A DNA stretch of 27,651 bases. It comes from Proteiniphilum sp. UBA5283 (lineage in GTDB: Bacteria; Bacteroidota; Bacteroidia; Bacteroidales; Dysgonomonadaceae). The position numbers and the translations under genes are program-made. Positions within the stretch are counted from its first letter, which is position 1; every line of letters starts with the position of its first letter. Below are positions 1 through 7,974 of the stretch, piece after piece. The DNA lies in the NCBI GenBank assembly GCA_002408485.1, contig DHSP01000028.1:35381-63031 (forward strand), given 5' to 3'. The notes under the pieces are model-generated. The model saw only the letters and a program-made list of their open reading frames with translations, did not search any database and was not told where the DNA came from.

Positions 1-123
1 CGCAATATTACGCTCAGTGAATCGCAGAGCCACGCAAAACCTGCGTTGATGTACGATGCTGGTTCGAGGGGAGCTGTGAACCACATACAACTTGCGCAGG
101 AACTAATCGAAAAAAATTCCTAA
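1..123 (+). CDS. parA: ParA/Soj chromosome-partition ATPase, C-terminal end (partial)
   Basis: The first 41 codons of the window are open in frame 1 and end in TAA at 121-123. The translated tail contains LSESQSHAKP, then YDAGSRGA and LAQEL, the usual C-terminal end of Soj/ParA proteins (the region around the helix that follows the last strand of the deviant-Walker ATPase fold). The ATP-binding motifs lie upstream of the window and cannot be seen. The family uses ATP-dependent DNA binding to move ParB-parS complexes. It sits 24 bp before parB in the same direction, the standard parAB order. The identification rests on the tail and on the neighbour together. Confidence 0.85.
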   Translation, partial: RNITLSESQSHAKPALMYDAGSRGAVNHIQLAQELIEKNS

Positions 124-128
124 CTTTG
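121..128 (+). promoter_or_regulatory. possible -7 box (TAACTTTG) ahead of parB
   Basis: TAACTTTG fits the Bacteroidetes -7 consensus TAnnTTTG and overlaps the parA stop codon, 20 bp before the parB ATG. No TTTG/TTG lies at the expected 19-21 bp upstream (nearest TTG at 92-94), so this could be chance or a weak internal promoter in a parAB operon. Confidence 0.3.
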
Positions 129-147
129 TCCTTTTACCGGATTGAAT

Positions 148-1053
148 ATGGCTAGAAAGAATGCATTGGGAAGAGGATTGGACGCATTGATTACTTTTAA
201 TGACGGCGAAACGCAGGGTTCCTCCTCCATCAGCGAAGTGGAACTTACCAGGATTAACCCAAACCCCGATCAGCCTCGACGTGTCATGAATGAAGAGGCA
301 CTACAGGAGCTGGCTGCCTCCATCAAATCCATCGGTTTGATTCAACCTGTCACACTGCGAAAATTAGACGAAGACTCCTATCAGATCATTGCCGGTGAAC
401 GGCGTTACCGAGCGTCACAAATGGCCGGACTTACCTCCATTCCTGCCTACATTAAGACAGCCGATGATGACGAGACCATGGAGATGGCGCTGATAGAGAA
501 TATTCAACGCGAGGACCTCAACTCCATAGAAATAGCGCTGGCTTACCAGTCGTTGATAGACAGCCTCTCCCTTACACAGGAGCAGCTGAGCGAAAGGGTG
601 GGAAAGAAGCGTGCGACCATTGCCAACTACCTTCGCCTGTTAAAGCTCCCTGCTGAGGTGCAAATGGGGGTGAAAGACAAAAAAATTGACATGGGACATG
701 CCCGTGCACTTGTAACCATGAACGATCCGGTGTCGCAATTGTTGGTTTATAACCTCATTCTTGAAGAGGGGCTTTCGGTTCGGAAAGTGGAAGCGATTGT
801 TCGCGATTTCGCTGACGGCAAACCGCTGATAGATTCGTCTTCTGCTTCCGGTAATAAAACCAAACCGAAAAAGAAAACCAGTAAGGATATGTTGCCGGAC
901 GATTTTGATGTGCTGAAACAACATCTTTCCGCATATTTCAAAACGGATGTACAGTTCAGTTACAACAAACGCGGTAACGGAAAAATAACCATCCCGTTCG
1001 ACTCACCGGAGGATCTGGAACGGATCATGGTGATGTTCGATAAAATGAAATAA
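148..1053 (+). CDS. parB: ParB/Spo0J chromosome-partition CTPase and parS-binding protein
   Basis: ParB loads on parS sites, spreads as a CTP-dependent clamp and recruits ParA and SMC. The 301-residue product starts with the typical MARKNALGRGL. The N-terminal ParB/sulfiredoxin-like domain covers about residues 30-105 and includes GERRYR (83-88), the arginine patch of the CTP site. The ENIQREDLNSIE motif follows at 117-128, then a helix-turn-helix at about 143-165. A basic lysine-rich linker (about 240-248) leads to the C-terminal dimerisation domain. An in-frame TTG at 142 would add two residues, but the ATG at 148 gives the conserved N-terminus. No convincing parS site was seen in the window. 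The DUF5683 gene follows after 12 bp. Confidence 0.97.
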   Translation: MARKNALGRGLDALITFNDGETQGSSSISEVELTRINPNPDQPRRVMNEEALQELAASIKSIGLIQPVTLRKLDEDSYQIIAGERRYRASQMAGLTSIPAYIKTADDDETMEMALIENIQREDLNSIEIALAYQSLIDSLSLTQEQLSERVGKKRATIANYLRLLKLPAEVQMGVKDKKIDMGHARALVTMNDPVSQLLVYNLILEEGLSVRKVEAIVRDFADGKPLIDSSSASGNKTKPKKKTSKDMLPDDFDVLKQHLSAYFKTDVQFSYNKRGNGKITIPFDSPEDLERIMVMFDKMK

Positions 1054-1065
1054 CAGTACCCAAAG

Positions 1066-1836
1066 ATGAAGTTTGCCGGAATTCTCGTTTGGATATTCTT
1101 AGCATGTTGTGCGCCCAAAGTTCAGGCACAGGCCCCTTTACGGCAACAACCACGGGATTCGGCTGCTCACATTGCGACTGATTCGCTGAGGTCTCCGGAA
1201 AAAGATTCATTGATTGTGAAGGCCGACAGCAATATTGCAGCGCCCGTTGCCGTTGATCCTGTACGCAACAAGGTAGACAGTGTGATTGCTGCTACCTCCT
1301 CCGATAATTTATTTGCACCGGCATATCTGTTCAAGCCATCTCCCCGGAAAGCAGTCATTTATTCTGCGATCTTTCCGGGACTGGGACAGATATACAACCG
1401 GAAGTACTGGAAGCTGCCTGTCCTGTACGGCGGATTTGTGGGTTTTACCTATGCCATATCGTGGAACAACGGGTATTACCGCGACTATCTAGGGGCTTAT
1501 CAGGATATTATGGACGACGACCCGAATTCAAACCGCTGGCACGATATGCTGCCCTATTCCTACAGACAGGATCCTGAAAGTGTAGATACTCAGTGGTTTA
1601 CAGGGGTTTTGCAGCAGCGAAAAGATTATTACCGGTATTACAGGGACTTGAGTATCATTGGCACCGTAGCTTTGTATCTGGTGGCTATCGTGGATGCCTA
1701 TGTAGATGCGCAATTGTTCGACTTCGATATGAGTCCCGACTTGTCAATGCGTGTGGAGCCTGCCATTTTGAGAGAAGATCGGCCGGCAATGAAAGGTAAC
1801 TCCGCGTATGGAGTTCAATGGAGTTTTAGTTTTTAA
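1066..1836 (+). CDS. DUF5683 family membrane protein
   Basis: The function is unknown. The 256-residue product has an N-terminal signal (a hydrophobic stretch at 4-16 followed by an Ala-Gln-Ala type cleavage region near 20-23) and a Ser/Asp-rich linker to about residue 85. A conserved segment follows, with a membrane helix carrying FPGLGQIYNRKYWK (about 103-116), a second hydrophobic stretch (117-133) and another near 195-215. The FPGLGQIYN motif resembles the TM2/DUF5683 group. It lies between parB and the lytic transglycosylase with 12 and 11 bp gaps, so the three are probably one transcript. In my knowledge of Bacteroidetes genomes this order (parA, parB, DUF5683, mltD) recurs, which hints at a link between segregation and the envelope, but that link is inference. 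Confidence 0.85.
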   Translation: MKFAGILVWIFLACCAPKVQAQAPLRQQPRDSAAHIATDSLRSPEKDSLIVKADSNIAAPVAVDPVRNKVDSVIAATSSDNLFAPAYLFKPSPRKAVIYSAIFPGLGQIYNRKYWKLPVLYGGFVGFTYAISWNNGYYRDYLGAYQDIMDDDPNSNRWHDMLPYSYRQDPESVDTQWFTGVLQQRKDYYRYYRDLSIIGTVALYLVAIVDAYVDAQLFDFDMSPDLSMRVEPAILREDRPAMKGNSAYGVQWSFSF

Positions 1837-1847
1837 ATCATTATCTC

Positions 1848-3512
1848 ATGAGAAATATTTTTTTACTCACAGTGACAGGGATATTGTTGTGCGCACCCTC
1901 GCCGGCTCAGAACAATCCTGTTTCCGCGGGAGACTCCATCAGCGACAACGCGATCGTCTATCCCGAGAGCATGACGGAGCAACTGAGCGACTTGCTAAAG
2001 GCGTGGCAGCTCGATCTTCAGGATGCCGAAATAGAGTGCAGAAGAGGACAAAATATACATTTTCATGACTCGGTATATACCCGCAGGCTCCATAGTATGC
2101 CATCGGAGATGGAGTTGTCCTTCAACGGGGTGGTGAAAAAATACATCGAGATGTATGCCGACAGGAAAAGAGACCAGGTGAGCTACATGCTTGCACTGGG
2201 AGAATATTACTTCCCCATGTTTGAGCAGGCATTGGATAAACATGGCCTGCCGCTTGAATTGAAATACTTGCCGGTAATTGAATCAGCATTGAATCCTGTG
2301 GCTGTGTCCCGTGCTGGTGCAACGGGATTGTGGCAGTTTATGCTGCGTACCGGCAAAGGATACGGCCTGGAAGTGAATAGCCTCGTAGATGAGCGGCGTG
2401 ATCCCTACAAGTCGACGGAGGCTGCGGCCCGGTATCTCAAAGATTTGTATGCAATTTATGGTGATTGGAACCTGGTTATTGCTGCCTATAACTGCGGGCC
2501 GGGCAATGTGAACAAGGCGATTGCCCGAAGTGGGGGAAAGCGCGATTACTGGCAAATTTATGATCGGCTACCGCGCGAAACAAGAGGGTATGTACCCGCT
2601 TTCATTGCCGCCAACTACATCATGAGTCATTATGCTGATCACAATATCTGCCCTGCTCACCCATATAGTCCTGCTGTAGCCCTGGATACGGTGCAGGTGA
2701 ATGAACGCATTCATCTGGAGCAGGTTGCCGGTGTGTTGGATATTCCCGTGAGTGACTTGAGGCGACTGAACCCTCAATTCAAGAAAGATGTGATCCCGGG
2801 CGACTTCAAGGCATACTCTCTGGTTCTTCCTTTTGAAAAGATGTATGCTTTCATTGATAAAGGTGACGAAATCTCCAATTTTCAACGACACCAGTATCTT
2901 ACTCACCGAAGCAATACCGATGGTTACCTGGAGGGATATGAGACATCTTTGTCCGGAAATAGCACGAACGTTTATTATCGGGTGAAAAAGGGGGATAACC
3001 TCTCCGCCATTGCCCGCAGAAATGGCATTACGCTTAACCAGTTGAAGTCGTGGAACGGGCTGCGCTCGAACCGTATTGGCATTGGGTTACGTTTAATTGT
3101 GGGACATCGGAAAGCAGACCCTCCCATCGCGGAAAGCAAGGAACAGGTGGCACGGGTGTCAGATGGTGAAGCTTCGGGCGGTGCGGGAACAATGAACCAG
3201 TACTACAGGGTGAAAAAGGGCGATACACTGGGAGAGATTGCCCGGAAAAATGGAGTGCTGGTTTCACAGCTTCAGAGGTGGAACAAATTGAACTCTACCC
3301 GCATCGGTATCGGAGACCAACTGATTGTTGGCGTGAGAGAGGTGACGGTGCCTACGGCTACTCCCCCCGACGAGGAAGAAATTGAATACAGCCGTGCCGA
3401 AACAAGGGGTGGCGGAGGCAGCATTATATCTTCTTACCTGAAAGAGCAAATCGAAAAAACAGAAGAACGTCAAGTGACGGAAAAAATTGAAGACAGAACT
3501 GAAAAAGAGTAA
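1848..3512 (+). CDS. mltD: MltD-like membrane-bound lytic murein transglycosylase with two LysM domains
   Basis: It cleaves the glycan strand of peptidoglycan with formation of 1,6-anhydro-MurNAc. The product has 554 residues with an N-terminal signal (1-20, ending SPA). The SLT/goose-lysozyme-like domain covers about 120-260; the catalytic glutamate is Glu145 in the PVIESALNP context, followed by GATGLWQF (157-164) and AAYNCGPGN (212-220). Two LysM domains follow, about 376-418 and 452-494, each starting YYRVKKGD; they bind peptidoglycan. The two LysM copies are similar at DNA level, suggesting internal duplication. The C-terminal 60 residues are charged and low in complexity. It lacks a proper lipobox (Leu precedes Cys15), so it is probably periplasmic. 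It is the last gene of the parB operon; the next gene converges with only 3 bp between the stops. Confidence 0.93.
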   Translation: MRNIFLLTVTGILLCAPSPAQNNPVSAGDSISDNAIVYPESMTEQLSDLLKAWQLDLQDAEIECRRGQNIHFHDSVYTRRLHSMPSEMELSFNGVVKKYIEMYADRKRDQVSYMLALGEYYFPMFEQALDKHGLPLELKYLPVIESALNPVAVSRAGATGLWQFMLRTGKGYGLEVNSLVDERRDPYKSTEAAARYLKDLYAIYGDWNLVIAAYNCGPGNVNKAIARSGGKRDYWQIYDRLPRETRGYVPAFIAANYIMSHYADHNICPAHPYSPAVALDTVQVNERIHLEQVAGVLDIPVSDLRRLNPQFKKDVIPGDFKAYSLVLPFEKMYAFIDKGDEISNFQRHQYLTHRSNTDGYLEGYETSLSGNSTNVYYRVKKGDNLSAIARRNGITLNQLKSWNGLRSNRIGIGLRLIVGHRKADPPIAESKEQVARVSDGEASGGAGTMNQYYRVKKGDTLGEIARKNGVLVSQLQRWNKLNSTRIGIGDQLIVGVREVTVPTATPPDEEEIEYSRAETRGGGGSIISSYLKEQIEKTEERQVTEKIEDRTEKE

Positions 3513-3515
3513 ACA

Positions 3516-5780
3516 CTACATAACCAGCACTTTTTTTGCACTGACCGTTCCTTCAATGGTCCTTACCTTTACAACATAGACTCCCCCAGGCAGATGGGCT
3601 GCTGAATAGGAGACCCTGTTTATGCTCTTGTCTGTACTTTCCTGATGAATTTTCTGTCCTGAGACATAAAATATTTCCCATTGAAGCAGATCGCGGTTCG
3701 ATTCAATAAGAATTCGTTTTACTTCGTGTGAGTAATATACTTTTATTTCGGGTTCTTTCAGCTCTGGTTCTACCACGATGGAACCGCCCCCAATCACGTA
3801 GGGAGCGATCAGCAAAGAGGTGTTGATGGGATTTTCCATATTCTCCGAAGATCTTACCCATCCGGTTGCGTTCTTCATCCATGCCGTGGAGATGACTCCA
3901 GAGCCTAATTTTCGGGGGGACGTATTGAAGACGGAGAAGCCGGCAGGCACTCCGTTTGCTTCGGAATACGATATATAGAACGATCCCGATACCGGGACAG
4001 GATGAGAAAACTCGATATAATTCTCGAGGTTATATCTCATGTCTCGTTGAGCCAGGGGGAAGCTTCCATTACTGTAATACCGGTAACTGTAATCGTAGGG
4101 CTGCTCGTAAAGAAGTTGTTCCGGCCCGTTCTCCCCTGAGTAGACTTTGATCCGAATATTCATGTTCAATATATTGCTGGTGGAGGGAGAAGAGACGAAT
4201 ACGCCCTGCAATTGCGTATAGGTTTTGGCATGAAACTCTTCCGCAAACTCGGTGTAGCCAAATGTGTTGTTTGTGGCAAACATGGCTACCGATTGGAAGT
4301 AGGTCTCAACAGGCGTTTCGTCCGTTTTGAAATTGTGGTTTTTTGTGAAAAGGTCCGAAGAGTATGGATTTAAACCATCCGTCTGCGTAGCTTGTGAGCC
4401 TTGCGGATCAAGATAATCACTGATCGGATTGGGATTTCCGAGTGAGCCCGCCACCTGCCAAAATTTTTGTAACGAAGAGTATAAGTCGGGTCCGCGTGGT
4501 GATGAACATTCCGACACGCCTCCCGTGAGTGTTCCCACAATTCGTTTTTCCCTGTCGAGAAGGGGGGAGCCCGACGACCCACCTTCTGTGGAGGCTGTTT
4601 CCCAATCTCTCACCACCCAGAAGGCATTGGGCTCCAGGTTGTATTTAGGGTCGTCGAATGAGCCGATGCCCAATGATCCTTCTTCTATGGCCACTTTCTT
4701 GATGCCACCATTAGGATGGTGCAACCCATGAAAAGGGCCAGTAGGGGACGATTCTGCATTCCATCCCAAATAATAGGGCTGATACTCTTTGGGAGGAGTC
4801 TGTTTTAATTTTAGCAGCGATATGTCGTGACGTTCGCTGATCAGCACCGAATCAGCGGAAGCCATGGTCATCTGTAATGGCCCGCGGATGTCTGTGCTAC
4901 AGACTGGTGAGTTGTAATTGAAGAAGGTGACGATGCGGCCTGCCACCAGGTCGTACTTTCTATTTGCCAGGAAAGTGGCATTGTAATCGTTGTTCAGGCA
5001 GTGTGTCGCTGTAATGAGATAAGGGGTTCCATCATTGGCCGTGTTGTTGATAAGGGACCCGGTGCAATAGGTGGTTCCGTTGATGATCAGCGCCACCACG
5101 CCACTTCCTGGCTGGATATTTTCCGGGTAACAAATCAGGTTGGGATGACACGCATTGACAGGATCCCGAAGTTCCGCTGCTCGGAAGATGCCTACATAGT
5201 CGTGATTCACCTCTCCGATTTCAATCTCACCATGGAAGGAGGCGTTCAACGGTTCCTGATATTCTACAATCAGCTCTTCACCACCAATGGGCTGAAGGGG
5301 AAGAAGATTTAACTCAGTGTTGTTTTCGTGGGTAAAGGAACCCAGTGTCTCTGACTGGTTGGAGTTGTAGACAAACAGCTTTGCATTTTCGGGCAACCGG
5401 AATTTTGTAAAAAGGATATTTAACGAATAGGCTCCTTTTGAACGGATGCCCACGCGCCATACTCTCATGGCGCCTGATGTAAAGGTGATCCCCGAATTAT
5501 CCGGACGGAGGTGCACAAAGAATTTGTGGGCAAACTCAAGGCTTTTAAAGTGTGATTGCTCCTGCTGGGAACGCCACAGGGCAGCTTCTTTGTCGAAAGA
5601 GGGCATCTCCACGAAAAAATCGGCTGACGGAGTAACAGCCCTAGCAACTGCTCCAGCTTGCAGAGGCAGAGGCTTGCCCCCGTGGCTTATCTGGCCGGAA
5701 ATGTGGCTGAAAATGAGGCTGAATACTAAAAGGAGCGTCCACTTCAGGAGAATGTTGATTCTTTTGGGCTGGCTTGTCAT
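3516..5780 (-). CDS. secreted lysyl-endopeptidase-like serine protease with T9SS C-terminal domain
   Basis: This is a trypsin-fold (S1/S46-like) extracellular protease of 754 residues. A signal peptide occupies about 1-30. The catalytic triad can be read as His260 (ITATHC), Asp319 (RHDISLLKL) and Ser403 (EGGSSGSP), the arrangement seen in Achromobacter-type lysyl endopeptidases; Cys-rich positions around 211-239 suggest disulfides. A domain of about 200 residues follows, probably beta-rich. The last 75 residues look like a type A type IX secretion sorting domain: WEIFYVSGQKI, then LPGGVYVVKV and a terminal KKVLVM. Export through the Sec and T9SS routes with attachment or release at the cell surface is expected. 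It is transcribed from a likely promoter at 5809-5816 and its stop faces the mltD stop. Substrate specificity for lysine is inference from the fold only. Confidence 0.9.
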   Translation of the reverse strand: MTSQPKRINILLKWTLLLVFSLIFSHISGQISHGGKPLPLQAGAVARAVTPSADFFVEMPSFDKEAALWRSQQEQSHFKSLEFAHKFFVHLRPDNSGITFTSGAMRVWRVGIRSKGAYSLNILFTKFRLPENAKLFVYNSNQSETLGSFTHENNTELNLLPLQPIGGEELIVEYQEPLNASFHGEIEIGEVNHDYVGIFRAAELRDPVNACHPNLICYPENIQPGSGVVALIINGTTYCTGSLINNTANDGTPYLITATHCLNNDYNATFLANRKYDLVAGRIVTFFNYNSPVCSTDIRGPLQMTMASADSVLISERHDISLLKLKQTPPKEYQPYYLGWNAESSPTGPFHGLHHPNGGIKKVAIEEGSLGIGSFDDPKYNLEPNAFWVVRDWETASTEGGSSGSPLLDREKRIVGTLTGGVSECSSPRGPDLYSSLQKFWQVAGSLGNPNPISDYLDPQGSQATQTDGLNPYSSDLFTKNHNFKTDETPVETYFQSVAMFATNNTFGYTEFAEEFHAKTYTQLQGVFVSSPSTSNILNMNIRIKVYSGENGPEQLLYEQPYDYSYRYYSNGSFPLAQRDMRYNLENYIEFSHPVPVSGSFYISYSEANGVPAGFSVFNTSPRKLGSGVISTAWMKNATGWVRSSENMENPINTSLLIAPYVIGGGSIVVEPELKEPEIKVYYSHEVKRILIESNRDLLQWEIFYVSGQKIHQESTDKSINRVSYSAAHLPGGVYVVKVRTIEGTVSAKKVLVM

Positions 5781-5808
5781 GTGTAAGTGATAAATTCGGT
5801 TCCAACTG

Positions 5809-5816
5809 CAAATGTA
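5809..5816 (-). promoter_or_regulatory. -7 box (TACATTTG) of the T9SS protease gene
   Basis: On the minus strand TACATTTG matches TAnnTTTG and lies 28 bp before the protease ATG at 5780. No good -33 TTTG is visible. It lies back to back with a plus-strand box at 5838-5845. Confidence 0.45.
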
Positions 5817-5837
5817 CGTTTTTTCAGGAAATAGGCC

Positions 5838-5845
5838 TACTTTTG
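5838..5845 (+). promoter_or_regulatory. -7 box (TACTTTTG) of the DUF2400 gene
   Basis: TACTTTTG matches the Bacteroidetes -7 consensus and lies 20 bp before the preferred ATG at 5866. The upstream side carries a T run (5819-5824) but no TTTG at -33. If used, the transcript would start near 5851, after the alternative upstream start at 5812, which supports the ATG at 5866. Confidence 0.45.
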
Positions 5846-5865
5846 TAGAGATAATTCGGCTGAAT

Positions 5866-6684
5866 ATGCATAATTTAAAAAGCTTTCTCGACGCAAAAGC
5901 TGATCAATATAACAGCACCCTCTTTATTAAGGAGGACCCCGTATCCATTCCTCATCTTTTTTCCGGTAAACAGGACCGGGAAATTATGGGCTTTTTCGCC
6001 GCTACCCTGGCATGGGGGCAACGAAAAACAATTATCTCCAAATGTCGTGATTTGGCGGACAGGTTGGGAAATGAGCCATTCCGCTTTGTGATGGAGCACG
6101 ACGAGAATGAGTTGAAGCAACTGCTTGGTTTCAGGCACCGTACTTTTAACGACGAAGACCTGCTTTATTTTATTGACTTCTTACGCCGCCATTATCAACA
6201 GCATGAAAGTCTGGAGAGTGCCTTTCTTTGTGATGGCGTATTTACAAACGTGGAAGATTCGCTCATTCATTTTGAGCAGTACTTCTTCGATCACCCCAAC
6301 GCGCCTAGGCGTACGCGTAAACATGTGGCGACCCCGATACGCAACTCTGCCTGCAAACGGTTGAACATGTTTTTGCGCTGGATGGTAAGAAGGGATGGGA
6401 AAGGAGTGGATTTTGGCTTATGGAAACAGATTCCGCAACAAGCACTTATCTGTCCCATCGATCTGCATGTGGACAGGACGGCCAGGCAGCTCGGATTGAT
6501 CACTCGCAAACAGACAGACTGGAAGGCGGCGCTTGAGTTGACCCGTAATCTCCGCACAATGGATGCAGACGATCCTGTCAAGTATGATTTTGCCCTGTTT
6601 GGACTGTCAGTCGAAAGCAAATCCCAGACACACCCTTCGGGCAATGTTAGTCAGCTCCTCCGTATTCCATCAAATAGGCTTTGA
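5866..6684 (+). CDS. DUF2400 / TIGR02757 family protein, possible HhH-GPD glycosylase relative
   Basis: This is a conserved bacterial family of unknown function. The 272-residue product has the family blocks DPVSIPHLF (24-32), DREIMGFFAATLAWGQRK (38-55), CPIDLHVDR (196-204) with RQLGLI close behind, and DDPVKYDFALFGL (235-247). The third block looks like the catalytic-Asp region of endonuclease III/MutY proteins (PVDTHVxRvxxRLGL), with Asp199 at the matching place, and the last block like their DFxxALMDLG helix. There is no Cys cluster for an iron-sulfur cluster. The ATG at 5866 is chosen over an earlier in-frame codon at 5812 because it follows a -7 box and gives the normal family N-terminus. 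The 3' end overlaps prfB by 38 bp, so the last 20 or so residues are read through a convergent gene. Confidence 0.82.
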   Translation: MHNLKSFLDAKADQYNSTLFIKEDPVSIPHLFSGKQDREIMGFFAATLAWGQRKTIISKCRDLADRLGNEPFRFVMEHDENELKQLLGFRHRTFNDEDLLYFIDFLRRHYQQHESLESAFLCDGVFTNVEDSLIHFEQYFFDHPNAPRRTRKHVATPIRNSACKRLNMFLRWMVRRDGKGVDFGLWKQIPQQALICPIDLHVDRTARQLGLITRKQTDWKAALELTRNLRTMDADDPVKYDFALFGLSVESKSQTHPSGNVSQLLRIPSNRL

Positions 6685-7760
6685 TGAATTCATCCAGATC
6701 ACCATCCATTACGCCGGTGACGTCGGATGTCTGGTAGTTTGTGCGATGATCTTTCACGCGACGGTCGTCAAACACATAGCTGCGTATCTGAGAGCCCCAC
6801 TCAATTTTCTTTTTGCCTGCTTCAATTGCAGCTTGTGCTGCACGGCGTTTCTCCAACTCGATCTCATAGAGTTGCGATTTGAGCAACCGCAGTGCATTCT
6901 CCCGATTCCCCATTTGGGATCGGCTCTCCGTGTTTTCGATCACAATTTCCTGTTCCTCGCCCGAATCCGGATCTTTGTAAAGGTAGTGCAGCCGTACACC
7001 TGTTTCAACCTTGTTCACATTTTGCCCTCCGGCCCCCGATGAGCGGAAGGTGTCCCAGCTCAGGTTGGCCGGGTTAACATCGACTTCGATGGTGTCGTCC
7101 ACCAACGGTACCACAAAGACTGACGCGAAGGAGGTCATTCTTTTACCCTGGGCATTGTAAGGCGAAACGCGCACAAGTCGGTGAACCCCATTCTCGCTTT
7201 TTAGAAACCCATATGCCAGGTCACCTTCAACCTGTAACGTGGCAGTTTTAATGCCGGCATCGTCGCCATCCTGCCAGTTGGTTACCGTGGTTTTGTATTT
7301 TTTGCTTTCACACCACCGCTGGTACATGCGAAAGAGCATGGATGCCCAGTCCTGACTTTCCGTCCCGCCCGCGCCCGCGTTTACTTTCAGGACCGCTCCC
7401 AGCTTATCTTCTTCGCGTCGAAGCATGTTTTTTAGTTCCAGATCTTCAATCAGCCTGATGGCTTCTGCATAATTGAGATCTACCTCTTCCTCCGAAACGA
7501 TTCCTTCCTTCAGGAAGTCGAAGGCCAGCTGCAGCTCATCAGCCGCTGCCTTCACTTCGTTGTATGCGTTGATCCAGAACTTCAGCTCACGCACGACTTG
7601 CATCTGGCTTTCTGCTGCCTTGGCATCGTTCCAGAAGTCGGGTGACTGGGTGCGGAGTTCTTCTTCTTCCAGTTGGATTATCCTTGTATCGACGTCAAAG
7701 ATACCCCCTCAGCGCTTGCTCGCGCTCCAACACATTTTTCAGTTGGTCTGCAGTAATCAT
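6647..7760 (-). CDS. prfB: peptide chain release factor 2 (programmed +1 frameshift)
   Basis: RF2 terminates translation at UGA and UAA. It is encoded in two overlapping phases: 21 codons from ATG (7758-7760) to an in-frame TGA (7695-7697), then the +1 phase from 7696 to the stop at 6647, giving 370 residues, close to the usual length of about 365. The shift site on the minus strand (7694-7709) reads AGGGGGTATCTTTGAC, identical to the classical element: an internal Shine-Dalgarno, the CUU slip codon, UGA and a following C. The catalytic GGQ lies at 244-246. The codon-recognition tripeptide is SPY (about 199-201) rather than the textbook SPF. Annotation as a 318-residue protein from 7603 would miss the N-terminal helical domain. 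Autoregulation is expected: scarce RF2 slows UGA reading and favours the shift. Confidence 0.97.
7694..7709 (-). promoter_or_regulatory. RF2 programmed +1 ribosomal frameshift site
   Basis: The minus strand reads AGGGGG (Shine-Dalgarno-like), TAT, CTT, TGA, C. The spacing of the purine run to the CUU-UGA slip site is the same as in the well-studied E. coli prfB site. The downstream frame codes for RF2 without interruption. Confidence 0.96.
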
Positions 7761-7786
7761 CTTTTGCTCATTTTGTTTTCAGGGTG

Positions 7787-7794
7787 CAAAAATA
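7787..7794 (-). promoter_or_regulatory. -7 box (TATTTTTG) of prfB
   Basis: On the minus strand TATTTTTG fits TAnnTTTG, 26 bp before the RF2 ATG. No clear -33 element is seen. This position supports the upstream ATG at 7760 as the true start. Confidence 0.4.
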
Positions 7795-7941
7795 CGCAAA
7801 AGATGTGGAATTACCATGTCAATGTTTTATAAAGTAGTTGACTCGGATTTTTCTATTCAGCTCTCGGTTAATGCAGGTAGGAAGAACTTTCAAAGAAGTC
7901 TATTTATTGTTAAAAGAGAAGCTTCGTATTGCGCTTTTGCT

Positions 7942-7949
7942 TACTTTTG
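7942..7949 (+). promoter_or_regulatory. -7 box (TACTTTTG) of the NlpC/P60 lipoprotein gene
   Basis: TACTTTTG fits the Bacteroidetes -7 consensus and lies 25 bp before the ATG at 7975. A -33 partner at normal spacing is missing. The 214-bp stretch 7761-7974 shows nothing else besides this and the prfB promoter. Confidence 0.4.
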
Positions 7950-7974
7950 TTCGTTTAAAAGATCCGACTGCATC

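Noticed and set aside
6563..7042. 159-codon plus-strand frame opposite prfB
   Set aside because: It is the mirror of the RF2 coding strand; the minus-strand product has GGQ and full family length.
7642..7974. Upstream extension of the NlpC/P60 reading frame overlapping prfB
   Set aside because: The first 110 codons have no domain and the lipoprotein signal begins only after 7975; a -7 box lies inside the extension.
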